DNA of 14,991 nucleotides from an uncultured Clostridium sp. (GTDB lineage: Bacteria > Bacillota > Clostridia > TANB77 > CAG-508). How positions within the stretch are numbered: position 1 is the first letter of the stretch; each line of letters starts with the position of its first letter. Shown here piece after piece: positions 7,142-14,244 of the stretch. The notes under the pieces were generated by a model. It made no database searches. It was not told the DNA's origin and worked only from the letters and a program-made list of their open reading frames with translations. The stretch lies in assembly GCA_946497905.1 (NCBI GenBank), contig CAMMMI010000041.1, forward strand, positions 1 to 14,991, read 5' to 3'. The position numbers and the translations under genes are program-made.

Positions 7142-8347
7142 ATGGAAGAAAGAAGCTTAAGAATTACAGGTACAGATAAAACTTTTTTCAATAAAATCAC
7201 AAGTACATTAACAAAAATGTTAATACCTACAAAAATAGGAATTAATGGAATGTTAATTTCAATAAAAAGAAATAGTTTACTAAAGGCATATGAAAATTAT
7301 CAAGATGAAAGTGGTAATTATAATAAAGAAGAACTAACAAAAAAATACGATTCTGCATATGAAGCATACCTAGAATCATTAGATAAATATGTTATGAATT
7401 CTATATACAATAAAGTAAAAAATAATACAGCTTCAGAATTTGAAAAAAATGCGTTATCAAGATATTATGAAGTAACAAGCTTAAAAGAAAATGAATATGT
7501 GGAATATAAATATAGAAAACAAAAATATTTATTAGAACTTGATTATGAAGGAATAAAAGTATCTGGAAAAGTTAAACTTTTAGAAAAATACAACCAATTT
7601 TATATTAATAAAATGGATAATTTATATAAATCAATACTAAAAAACTATTCAATAAAATTAGCAGATACAATAAATGTTTATGACTCAACAAAAGACTGGA
7701 TATATACAAAAATATTCTATACATTGGAAGAATATATTCAAAATATATTATCATTAAAAATTGAAAATAAAGTAGATGATAATTTAAAAAATGTTATTTC
7801 AGATTATGAAAAATATGAAACATATACAGTAGGAAAATTAGATATAAAAGATAATATAGAAAAAAATATGTTATTACTAGGAGTAAGCAGAAAATTATTT
7901 ACACATAGTTTACCATTAATAGTAGCAGAACAATGTTATGAAAAACTTTTAAAAGATGCTAGAGTATTAGTACAAGACACAAAAATAGCAACAAAAAGAG
8001 AAAGAGCATATTCAATGTTAATTAACCTAATGGAAGATTATAATGTAAAACTATTATCTACAAAGGTATATTGGGAATCACAAAAACAAAAAGATGAGTA
8101 CAAAACATTTTGGAATAACTATAAAGAAGTATTAAAATTAAAAGAAACAGATTTTATAGAATATGTAAAACAAAAAGAAATATTATTTATAAAAGAAGAC
8201 TTAAAAAAATTACATTCTGCAAAAATAGATTATTCAAAAATTACTAAATACTACAAGAGAAAATTAGTTGATTATGGAGCTATGAAACAATTAAAAGATT
8301 CATATAAATCTCAAGGAAGTTACGTTAAAGTTAAGGAAGTAATATAA
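7142..8347 (+). CDS. Hypothetical protein, 401 aa, between yqfD and ybeY
   Basis: I do not recognise this protein. It is soluble, very rich in Lys, Tyr, Glu and Asn, and mostly helical by composition. No signal peptide, membrane segment, Cys cluster or nucleotide-binding loop is seen; in particular there is no Walker A motif, so it is not PhoH, which often sits between yqfD and ybeY in other Firmicutes. It starts at ATG 7142, 18 nt after yqfD, behind AAAGGGA, and its stop touches the ybeY start. That places it in the same operon, so a role linked to sporulation or to RNA processing is possible but unproven. Confidence 0.8.
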   Translation: MEERSLRITGTDKTFFNKITSTLTKMLIPTKIGINGMLISIKRNSLLKAYENYQDESGNYNKEELTKKYDSAYEAYLESLDKYVMNSIYNKVKNNTASEFEKNALSRYYEVTSLKENEYVEYKYRKQKYLLELDYEGIKVSGKVKLLEKYNQFYINKMDNLYKSILKNYSIKLADTINVYDSTKDWIYTKIFYTLEEYIQNILSLKIENKVDDNLKNVISDYEKYETYTVGKLDIKDNIEKNMLLLGVSRKLFTHSLPLIVAEQCYEKLLKDARVLVQDTKIATKRERAYSMLINLMEDYNVKLLSTKVYWESQKQKDEYKTFWNNYKEVLKLKETDFIEYVKQKEILFIKEDLKKLHSAKIDYSKITKYYKRKLVDYGAMKQLKDSYKSQGSYVKVKEVI

Positions 8348-8818
8348 ATGTTAGAAATAGTATATAAAGATATAGAAGAAAATAAAGAATATGAAGAAGT
8401 AATAAAAAAGGTAATAAATCGATGTTACAAAGAAGAAAAAATAGAAAATTCAAAATTATTTATAACAATAACTCTAACAAACCCAGAGAATATTCAAAAA
8501 ATAAATAAAGAATATAGGGATATAGATAAGCCAACTGACGTGCTTTCTTTTCCTATGTTTGAAAAGGAAGAATTGGACAAAAAGATAGAAAACAATTCAT
8601 TTGAATATGAAGATATTTTAGGTGATATTATAATTTCAATTGAAAGAGTAAAAGAACAGGCACAAGAATATAATCATAGTTTTGAAAGGGAATTAAGTTA
8701 TATGGTAGTACATGGATTTTATCATCTTATGGGATATGACCATATAAAAGAAGAGGACAAGAATAAAATGAGACCAAAAGAAGAAAAAATACTTCAAGAT
8801 TTAAAAATAGAAAGATAA
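8348..8818 (+). CDS. ybeY: Endoribonuclease YbeY (rRNA maturation factor)
   Basis: A zinc-dependent single-strand endoribonuclease involved in 16S rRNA 3'-end maturation and ribosome quality control. At 156 aa it has the family's normal length. The zinc motif HGFYHLMGYDH gives ligands His122, His126 and His132. The other hallmark, KPTDVLSFPM, is at residues 61-70, and GDIIISIE precedes the motif as in homologues. The ATG at 8348 follows the previous stop (8345-8347) directly, with AAGGAAG upstream, so translation is coupled. The C-terminal MRPKEEKIL matches the usual MRxxEE ending. Confidence 0.95.
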   Translation: MLEIVYKDIEENKEYEEVIKKVINRCYKEEKIENSKLFITITLTNPENIQKINKEYRDIDKPTDVLSFPMFEKEELDKKIENNSFEYEDILGDIIISIERVKEQAQEYNHSFERELSYMVVHGFYHLMGYDHIKEEDKNKMRPKEEKILQDLKIER

Positions 8819-8910
8819 AAAATATAAGTGAAAAAAAAGAAGAGATAAAATAAAACATTGGATAATATTTAGATTTAATTAAAAGCTAGATAAAAGAAAG
8901 GAATGTTTAT

Positions 8911-9960
8911 ATGAAAAAAGAAAATGGTGGTGTAAAATTACTAATATCTATATTAGTGGTATTAGTTATAATAGCAGGAGTAGTATTAGCATATAAAATA
9001 ACAAAAGATAAGGAAGAAAATAATGTACAACCTGTTGCAAATGAAGATGAAGAAAAAATAATTGCAGAAATAGATGAAAAACAAGTTCAAATATTTAAAG
9101 GAAATGACAGACCAATAGCAGTAATGATAGACAATCACAACCAAGCTTGGCCACAAGCAGGTTTAAATCAAGCATATATGGTATATGAAATAATTGTTGA
9201 AGGTGGAGAAACAAGATTAATGGCAGTATTCAAAGGTGTAGACTTAGATAAAATAGGACCAGTAAGAAGTGCAAGACATTATTTTATAGATTATGCAATG
9301 GAAAATGATGCAATATATGTTCATTTTGGACAAAGTCCACAAGCACAATCTGATATCAAAAAATATAGTATAAACGATATAAATGGTATTTCAGAAGATG
9401 GATCAACATTCTGGAGAGTAAAAGATAAATATTCACCTCACAACGCAGTAACGAGCACAGAAAAATTATTACAATCAGCTAAAAATAAAAAATATAAAAC
9501 AGTATCAACACAAGAAAGTGTATTAAATTATGTGACAGATGAAGTAAACTTAGAAGAAGGTCAAGTGGCAACAACAGTAACAATACCACATTCAGACTTA
9601 CAAACAGTTCAATACACATATGATGAAGAAAATAAAGTATATAAAAGATTTGCTAGAAATAAAGCACAAACCGATTGGGACACAGGAGAGCCAGTAACAA
9701 CAAAAAATATTATAATAACATTTTGTGAAAACTATACATTATCAGATACAGAAAATAAAGGAAGACAAGGGCTAAAAAATATAGGAACATTTGATGGATA
9801 CTATATAACCAACGGAAAAGCAATCAAAATACAATGTGAAAAAACAGCAAGAGATGAACAAACAATATATAAAGACATGAATGGAAATGAAATAAAAGTA
9901 AATGATGGGAACACATTTGTAAATATATGTCCACCAAGTGCAAATGTAACATTAGAATAA
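8911..9960 (+). CDS. Membrane-anchored DUF3048 (YerB-like) protein
   Basis: A 349-aa protein of the DUF3048/YerB family, whose role is unknown. It has one N-terminal membrane segment (about residues 9-29) with no lipobox Cys, so it is a membrane-anchored extracytoplasmic protein and not a lipoprotein as in some homologues. The N-terminal domain has RPIAVMIDNHNQAWPQAGL, VEGGETRLMAVFKG, IGPVRSAR and VHFGQSPQA, all family hallmarks. The C-terminal domain has the YKRFARNKAQTDWDTGEP region and ends near FVNICPPSANV. ATG 8911 lies behind AAAGGAATG. It is 92 nt after ybeY and could have its own promoter, though none is clear. Confidence 0.88.
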   Translation: MKKENGGVKLLISILVVLVIIAGVVLAYKITKDKEENNVQPVANEDEEKIIAEIDEKQVQIFKGNDRPIAVMIDNHNQAWPQAGLNQAYMVYEIIVEGGETRLMAVFKGVDLDKIGPVRSARHYFIDYAMENDAIYVHFGQSPQAQSDIKKYSINDINGISEDGSTFWRVKDKYSPHNAVTSTEKLLQSAKNKKYKTVSTQESVLNYVTDEVNLEEGQVATTVTIPHSDLQTVQYTYDEENKVYKRFARNKAQTDWDTGEPVTTKNIIITFCENYTLSDTENKGRQGLKNIGTFDGYYITNGKAIKIQCEKTARDEQTIYKDMNGNEIKVNDGNTFVNICPPSANVTLE

Positions 9961-9989
9961 TTATAAAAATATAAAGGAGATAATCAAAA

Positions 9990-10325
9990 ATGAACATTTA
10001 TGATACTGCAAATAAATTAGCTAGTGAAATAAAACAATCAGAAGAATATGTGAATTATAAAATGGCAAAAGAAGCCTTAAATTTAAATCAAGAATTAAAG
10101 AAAAAAATATCAGAATTTGAAATGATAAGATATGATACACAATTAACAGCAATTCAAACAGGAAAAAATGACGAAGAAAAAATAAAAAAAATGCAAGATT
10201 TATATGCAGAATTAATAGAAAATAACGAAGCTCAAAAATACTTTGAATCAGAAACAAAATTTAATATAATTATTGCAGATGTAAATAAAATAATAGGTGA
10301 AGCAATAAGAGATGTTATGCAATAA
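9990..10325 (+). CDS. YlbF/YmcA family protein
   Basis: A small cytoplasmic helical protein of 111 aa. In Bacillus, YlbF, YmcA and YaaT form a complex that affects RNase Y action, competence, biofilm formation and sporulation. The sequence fits the family: N-terminal IYDTANKLASEIKQSEEY, then YKMAKEALNLNQELKKKI with a central coiled segment, and C-terminal KFNIIIADVNKIIGEAI. It cannot be assigned to one paralogue from sequence alone. ATG 9990 follows AAGGAG (9974-9979), 29 nt after the DUF3048 gene, so the two are probably cotranscribed. Confidence 0.88.
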   Translation: MNIYDTANKLASEIKQSEEYVNYKMAKEALNLNQELKKKISEFEMIRYDTQLTAIQTGKNDEEKIKKMQDLYAELIENNEAQKYFESETKFNIIIADVNKIIGEAIRDVMQ

Positions 10326-10372
10326 ATAAATTTATTATTGAAATATGGGATTATTATAAACTTTTTAAAAGG

Positions 10373-10403
10373 ATAACTAATTAATGCAAAATTAATTAGT
10401 TAT
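10373..10403. terminator. A/T-only perfect inverted repeat after ylbF-like gene (possible terminator)
   Basis: ATAACTAATTAA (10373-10384) and TTAATTAGTTAT (10392-10403) form a perfect 12-bp stem with a 7-nt loop. The stem has one G-C pair and only a short T run follows, so termination would be weak; a binding site for a protein is an alternative. Confidence 0.45.
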
Positions 10404-10433
10404 TTGTCGTGACATACAATATACAAGTATAAA
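10404..10433 (+). promoter_or_regulatory. Weak candidate sigma-A promoter
   Basis: TTGTCG (10404-10409) and TATAAA (10428-10433) are separated by 18 nt, upstream of the gene starting at 10466. The match is moderate in very AT-rich DNA, so it may be chance. Confidence 0.35.
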
Positions 10434-10465
10434 CAAAAAATATATATCTAAAAAAGGAGCAAAAA

Positions 10466-11152
10466 ATGGAGTTTATAATAATAGCAACAGTTTCAATGAT
10501 ATTAGTTATAATTTTAAAATATATATTTGGTTATAATATCAAAAAAATAAAAAAACTAGGAGAAAATAACGAATTAGACGAAATATCAAAAAAATATCCT
10601 AGTAATATAGAGATGTGCAGAGAATATTTGGAAAAATTAAATAATCAAAATGTAAAAATAGAAGAAAATAAAGATACAGAAGCAAGTTTATATATAGCAA
10701 TAACAAATAAAATTTCAATAGCAAATATCAGTAAAAGTTATACTAGAATACAAACAATAGCACATGAATGTTTACATTCAATTCAAGATAGAAAATTATT
10801 AATTTTTAATTTTGTTTTTACAAATTTATATTTAATATATTTTGTTATAATAACAATATTGGCAATGCTAAATTTATTACCTTATAAACTAGTGTTTTTA
10901 AATATATTATTGTTATTAGGATTAGTATATTATTCTGTAAGGATATATTTAGAAAATGATGCCATGATAAAAGCTAGATATCTAGCAAAAGAATATATGG
11001 AAGAAAAAAATATTTCTAGTATTGATGAAATTAATAAAATAGTATCAGGTTTTGACTATATTAATAATATAGGAATAAAATGTGTGAACTATAATTTGTT
11101 TTTGGGTATTATGGTAAAAGTTTTAATATTTTCGATAATATGTATTATTTAA
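10466..11152 (+). CDS. Putative membrane zinc metallopeptidase (HExxH), YugP-like
   Basis: A 228-aa protein with a zinc-protease motif H100-E-C-L-H104, inside IAHECLHSIQD. This resembles the HEVGHxxQD motif of YugP-type membrane zinc peptidases. Glu163 in the segment YLENDAMIKA is a good candidate for the third zinc ligand, as the same region in YugP carries an acidic ligand followed by an alanine-rich RA helix. Membrane segments lie at about 2-20, 112-135, 142-160 and 211-228. The short, divergent sequence means the family link is tentative, and substrates are unknown. ATG 10466 follows AAGGAG. The gene converges with the DUF4364 gene across a hairpin. Confidence 0.7.
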   Translation: MEFIIIATVSMILVIILKYIFGYNIKKIKKLGENNELDEISKKYPSNIEMCREYLEKLNNQNVKIEENKDTEASLYIAITNKISIANISKSYTRIQTIAHECLHSIQDRKLLIFNFVFTNLYLIYFVIITILAMLNLLPYKLVFLNILLLLGLVYYSVRIYLENDAMIKARYLAKEYMEEKNISSIDEINKIVSGFDYINNIGIKCVNYNLFLGIMVKVLIFSIICII

Positions 11153-11155
11153 GAT

Positions 11156-11192
11156 TTTTACCAATTTGGGGACGTGTCCCAAATTGGTAAAA
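11156..11192. terminator. Bidirectional terminator hairpin between convergent genes
   Basis: TTTTACCAATTTGGG (11156-11170) pairs perfectly with 11178-11192 over 15 bp, with a 7-nt loop. The A/T tails on both sides give a U run in either direction, so it can end both the peptidase gene (stop at 11152) and the DUF4364 gene (stop at 11194). Its core GGGGACGTGTCCC resembles dispersed GC-rich palindromes seen in other genomes. Confidence 0.85.
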
Positions 11193-11193
11193 T

Positions 11194-11730
11194 TTATTTG
11201 TCTAATAACATATTTAAAATTTTAGGATAAATACTACTTGCGTTTTTATTCCAATTATCAACAATTTGTTTTGCTCTGTCTCTAGAACCAGCAAAAGTTC
11301 TTACTTCAAATATAGTTTCGTTATTTTCCACAATTTTACACTTTACAGTGTATTCATTTTCATTTTTAGGTATAAATTCAGCAATAATTGAAGATTCATC
11401 TTCAATAGAAGAAAATTCTCTTTGAAATACATTATCAGCTTTAAGTTTTAAAATACCTGGTAAAACATCCTTTGTAAGAAGGTAAGCGTTTTTTCCTTCA
11501 GTGGTTATTTCTATTACTTGTTCTTCTTCTTTTGTGTAAATACCTACTAGCTTTGAATCTATTAAATCAGTGATAATTTGTTTAAAGTAAAAATAATTAA
11601 TATCATTAATAGATGAAATAATTTTAAATAAATCATCTTGTTTTATATTTTTGTCTAACAAATATAAAATATATAATATTAGAACTTTATTCTCAGCTAA
11701 GGTAGTAATATTATCTGAATTTGAACTCAT
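11194..11730 (-). CDS. DUF4364 family protein
   Basis: A 178-aa protein of the DUF4364 family, common in Clostridia and thought to be a winged-helix-like regulator. The N-terminal half has NKVLILYILYLLDK, then YFYFKQIITDLIDSKLV and ITTEGKNAYLL, the pattern of a winged helix. The C-terminal half is beta-rich (ENEYTVKCKIVENNETIFEV) and ends with a helix. The start is the ATG at 11730, 9 nt after AAGGAG on the minus strand; the TTG at 11739 directly touches the ribosome binding site and is rejected. It is transcribed away from ldh and may share a control region with it, but no direct link is seen. Confidence 0.85.
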   Translation of the reverse strand: MSSNSDNITTLAENKVLILYILYLLDKNIKQDDLFKIISSINDINYFYFKQIITDLIDSKLVGIYTKEEEQVIEITTEGKNAYLLTKDVLPGILKLKADNVFQREFSSIEDESSIIAEFIPKNENEYTVKCKIVENNETIFEVRTFAGSRDRAKQIVDNWNKNASSIYPKILNMLLDK

Positions 11731-11760
11731 AAAATACAACTCCTTACATAATTTTTGACA

Positions 11761-11789
11761 ATTATATCACAGTTTACAAAAAAAGTAAA
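11761..11789 (-). promoter_or_regulatory. Sigma-A promoter for the DUF4364 gene
   Basis: On the minus strand, TTTACT (11784-11789) and a perfect TATAAT (11761-11766) are separated by 17 nt, about 31 nt before the ATG at 11730. Confidence 0.7.
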
Positions 11790-11819
11790 ATAAAACTTTT
11801 AAACTTAAAAAAATAGTGG

Positions 11820-11825
11820 TATAAT
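11820..11825 (+). promoter_or_regulatory. ldh: Candidate -10 element of the ldh promoter
   Basis: TATAAT, preceded by TGG and about 85 nt before the ldh start. The -35 region (TTTTAA near 11797) is poor, so an activator or another start point could be involved. Confidence 0.5.
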
Positions 11826-11850
11826 AATTAAGATTTAAATACATAAAAAA

Positions 11851-11889
11851 TAATAATGTCAAGTTGTTTTTCTTAACTTAACATTATTA
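11851..11889 (+). promoter_or_regulatory. Long inverted repeat in ldh 5' leader
   Basis: TAATAATGTCAAGTT (11851-11865) pairs with 11875-11889 with a single mismatch, loop of 9 nt. It lies between the -10 element and the ribosome binding site AGGAGG (11894-11899). It could be an operator or an RNA hairpin controlling access to that site. It does not match the Rex operator pattern that often controls ldh. Confidence 0.6.
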
Positions 11890-11909
11890 TACTAGGAGGT
11901 ATTAGTAGT

Positions 11910-12842
11910 ATGAAAAAAGGAAAAATAGTTTTAATTGGAGCAGGATTTGTTGGAATGAGTATGGCATATTCTATGTTAAATAGAGGAGGTATAAACGAGT
12001 TAGTTTTGGTAGACATTGATCAAAATAAAATAAAGGGAGAAGAGATGGATTTATCACATGGTTTACCATATGCTCCACAAAAAATGATAATAAAAGCAGG
12101 AGATTATTCAGAATGTAAAGATGCACAAATTGTAGTAATTACGGCAGGAGCTGCACAAAAACCAGGTCAAACCAGATTAGAACTAGCAGAAGTAAATGCT
12201 AAGATTATGAAACAAATAACAACAAATATAATGGAAAGTGGATTTAATGGTGTGATAATTGTAGCTAGTAATCCGGTAGATTTAATGACATATGTTGTAT
12301 GGAAAGTTTCAGGATTACCCAAAAATAAAGTAATAGGTTCAGGAACAGTTTTAGATACAGCAAGATTACGATATTTAATGGCTGACTATTTTAAAATATC
12401 AAGCAAAAATATTCATGCATATATAATGGGAGAACATGGAGACTCATCATTTGTTCCTTGGAAACATGCATATATTGGTTGCAAAAAAGTAATTGATGTA
12501 ATGAAAGATAATCATCATCCGATGGAAGATTTACAAAAAATTCATCAAGGGGTTGTGAATGCTGCTTATGAAATTATAGAAAAGAAAAAAGCAACATATT
12601 ATGGAATAGGAATGGCTTTAAATAGACTTGTTAGAGCAATACTTGATGATGAGAATTCGATTTTAACAGTATCAACATATTTGGAAAATCAGTATAATCA
12701 AGATGATATATTTATAGGTGTTCCAGCTGTTATTAATAAAAGTGGGGTTAGAGATATAATAGAATTGGATTTAGATTCAATAGAACAGGAAAAATTGAAT
12801 AATAGTTGTAATCTGATTAAAAAAATGAGAAAATTTAGCTAA
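11910..12842 (+). CDS. ldh: L-lactate dehydrogenase
   Basis: Cytoplasmic enzyme that reduces pyruvate to L-lactate with NADH, recycling NAD in fermentation. At 310 aa it has the family's length. Features seen: Rossmann motif GAGFVG (10-15), Asp35 ending the second strand (NAD-binding), Gln83 and Arg89 in the active-site loop AAQKPGQTRLEL, SNPVD (120-124), GSGTVLDTARLRY with Asp149 and Arg152, and the catalytic His176 in MGEHGDSS. The Gln at position 83 supports lactate rather than malate dehydrogenase, which has Arg there. ATG 11910 follows AGGAGG. Only 4 nt separate its stop from the next promoter and no terminator is visible directly after it. Confidence 0.94.
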   Translation: MKKGKIVLIGAGFVGMSMAYSMLNRGGINELVLVDIDQNKIKGEEMDLSHGLPYAPQKMIIKAGDYSECKDAQIVVITAGAAQKPGQTRLELAEVNAKIMKQITTNIMESGFNGVIIVASNPVDLMTYVVWKVSGLPKNKVIGSGTVLDTARLRYLMADYFKISSKNIHAYIMGEHGDSSFVPWKHAYIGCKKVIDVMKDNHHPMEDLQKIHQGVVNAAYEIIEKKKATYYGIGMALNRLVRAILDDENSILTVSTYLENQYNQDDIFIGVPAVINKSGVRDIIELDLDSIEQEKLNNSCNLIKKMRKFS

Positions 12843-12846
12843 ACTG

Positions 12847-12875
12847 TTGACACAGAAGAGAAAACAATGTATAAT
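12847..12875 (+). promoter_or_regulatory. Perfect sigma-A promoter of the S10 operon
   Basis: TTGACA (12847-12852), 17-nt spacer and TATAAT (12870-12875), all at consensus. It lies 4 nt after ldh and about 240 nt before rpsJ; transcription should start at about 12882. Confidence 0.92.
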
Positions 12876-12881
12876 AGATGA

Positions 12882-13110
12882 GCATGAATGAAGCGTTGAA
12901 GCTAAATGTGGCTACATCCTTACGGAAACATAGGATGGAGGGAACTTTAGTGGAGTATGTCATGGCAAAGACCAGGCGGTAAGTTTGTAAAAATAGCACT
13001 TATCCCAGAATTATCATGCATATTTTGGGTTTTTATATAGGTGAAGAACAAAACACCAGAGTGCGTTTTAACTTGCCACGGTAATTAAATAAAAAAAGGA
13101 GGGAAAAATT
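12882..13110 (+). ncRNA. Structured leader of the S10 operon, likely r-protein attenuator
   Basis: This stretch has no long ORF and is richer in G and C than its surroundings. Visible pairings: CATCCT (12915-12920) with AGGATG (12932-12937); GGTAAGT (12978-12984) with ACTTATC (12998-13004); GCATGA (12882-12887) with TCATGC (13014-13019), which would close the whole domain; and an intrinsic terminator at 13004-13034. TGGCAA near 12963 can also pair with TTGCCA near 13074. This looks like a ribosomal-protein leader that controls transcription into rpsJ, of the kind reported upstream of S10 operons in Clostridia. It lacks the T-box sequence AGGGTGG. I cannot confirm the RNA family name without a covariance search. 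Confidence 0.7.
13004..13034 (+). terminator. Intrinsic terminator inside the rpsJ leader
   Basis: CCCAGAA (13004-13010) pairs with TTTTGGG (13023-13029) including one G-U pair, followed by TTTTT (13030-13034). It would stop transcripts about 150 nt after the promoter and could also end ldh read-through. Part of its loop can pair with the 5' end of the leader. Confidence 0.7.
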
Positions 13111-13113
13111 ACA

Positions 13114-13437
13114 ATGGCAAATCAAGTTGCAACAAGTGAAAAAATAAGAATAAGACTAAAAGCTTATGATCATGTAATTTTGGAACAGTCTGCTGAAAAA
13201 ATAGTAGATACTGCTAAAAAAACAGGAGCAAAGGTATCAGGTCCTATTCCATTACCAACACAAAAGGAAATAGTAACAATTTTACGTTCTCCACATAAAT
13301 ATAAAGATTCAAGAGAACAATTTGAGATGAGAACACATAAAAGAGTTATTGATATTCTTTACCCAACACAAAAAACAGTTGATAGTCTAATGAAATTAGA
13401 ATTACCAGCAGGTGTTGATATAGAAATAAAACTTTAA
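13114..13437 (+). CDS. rpsJ: 30S ribosomal protein S10
   Basis: Small-subunit protein of the 30S head, also a partner of NusB in antitermination. The 107 aa are slightly longer than usual because of a short N-terminal extension (MANQVATSE). The core matches the family: KIRIRLKAYDH, TGAKVSGPIPLPT, SPHKYKDSREQFEMRTHKR and VDSLMKLELPAGVDIEIKL. ATG 13114 follows AAAGGAGGG (from about 13096). As the first gene of the S10 operon it lies behind the leader and is separated from rplC by 153 nt, longer than other gaps in the operon. Confidence 0.97.
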   Translation: MANQVATSEKIRIRLKAYDHVILEQSAEKIVDTAKKTGAKVSGPIPLPTQKEIVTILRSPHKYKDSREQFEMRTHKRVIDILYPTQKTVDSLMKLELPAGVDIEIKL

Positions 13438-13590
13438 AATAGAATACATAAAGATATTAATTTAAAAATAAAACTGACCCAAAATCTAGGTCATCAAAAC
13501 CAAGCTGAATTAAAGTTGATATAAAATTTTACAATGTAAGATGAAGTTTATAAGCAATAATTCAGCCAATAGTTAGGAGGAAAGAAAGAA
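13438..13590 (+). promoter_or_regulatory. rpsJ-rplC intergenic region with conserved-looking hairpins
   Basis: This 153-nt gap holds a TGACC/GGTCA hairpin (about 13478-13496) and a longer-range perfect 8-bp stem, GCTGAATT (13504-13511) with AATTCAGC (13559-13566), ending just before the rplC ribosome binding site TAGGAGG. No promoter is clear. It may be a second control element for the downstream ribosomal genes. Confidence 0.5.
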
Positions 13591-14226
13591 ATGAAAAAAG
13601 GAATAATCGGAAGAAAAATAGGTATGACACAAATTTTTGATGAAAAAGGAAATGTTATACCAGTAACAGTTATAGAAGCTGGACCATGTGTTGTAGCACA
13701 AGTAAAAACAATTGAAACAGATGGATACAATGCAGTTCAACTAGGATTTGGAGATGTAAAAGATAAACACATCAACAAACCAGAAGCAGGACATTTTGCA
13801 AAAGCAAAATTAGCTAACAAAAAACATCTAAGAGAATTTAAATTAGAAAATGTTGAAAACTATAAAGTTGGAGACGAAATAAAAGCAGATGTTTTTGAAG
13901 CAGGAGAAAAAATAGATGTTCAAGGAATAACAAAAGGAAAAGGATTCCAAGGTGTTATCAAAAGACATGGACAACATAGAGGACCAATGGGACATGGATC
14001 AATGTATCATAGAAGACCAGGTTCAATGGGATCAACATCTACACCAGGTAGAGTATTTAAAGGTAAAAAATTACCAGGACATATGGGAAGAAATACAGTT
14101 ACAATACAAAACTTAGATGTAGTTAAAGTAGATATGGATAAAAATGTAATATTAGTTAAAGGTAGTGTTCCAGGAGCTAAAGGATCTATCTTAAAAGTAA
14201 AATCAGCTGTAAAGGCTACTAAATAG
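13591..14226 (+). CDS. rplC: 50S ribosomal protein L3
   Basis: Large-subunit protein that binds near the 3' end of 23S rRNA and starts 50S assembly. The 211 aa show the family's hallmarks: GRKIGMTQIF at the N-terminus, the extended loop with RHGQHRGPMGHGSMYHRRPG and GRVFKGKKLPGHMG reaching toward the peptidyl transferase centre, and a C-terminal KVKSAVKATK. ATG 13591 follows AGGAGGAAAG. The next gene begins 18 nt after its stop with its own GGGAGGAAG site. Confidence 0.97.
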   Translation: MKKGIIGRKIGMTQIFDEKGNVIPVTVIEAGPCVVAQVKTIETDGYNAVQLGFGDVKDKHINKPEAGHFAKAKLANKKHLREFKLENVENYKVGDEIKADVFEAGEKIDVQGITKGKGFQGVIKRHGQHRGPMGHGSMYHRRPGSMGSTSTPGRVFKGKKLPGHMGRNTVTIQNLDVVKVDMDKNVILVKGSVPGAKGSILKVKSAVKATK

Positions 14227-14244
14227 TGAAGGGAGGAAGAAATA

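Noticed and set aside
12882..13110. T-box, SAM or other metabolite riboswitch
   Set aside because: No T-box core (AGGGTGG) and no riboswitch core I recognise; the downstream gene is rpsJ, which favours a ribosomal-protein leader.
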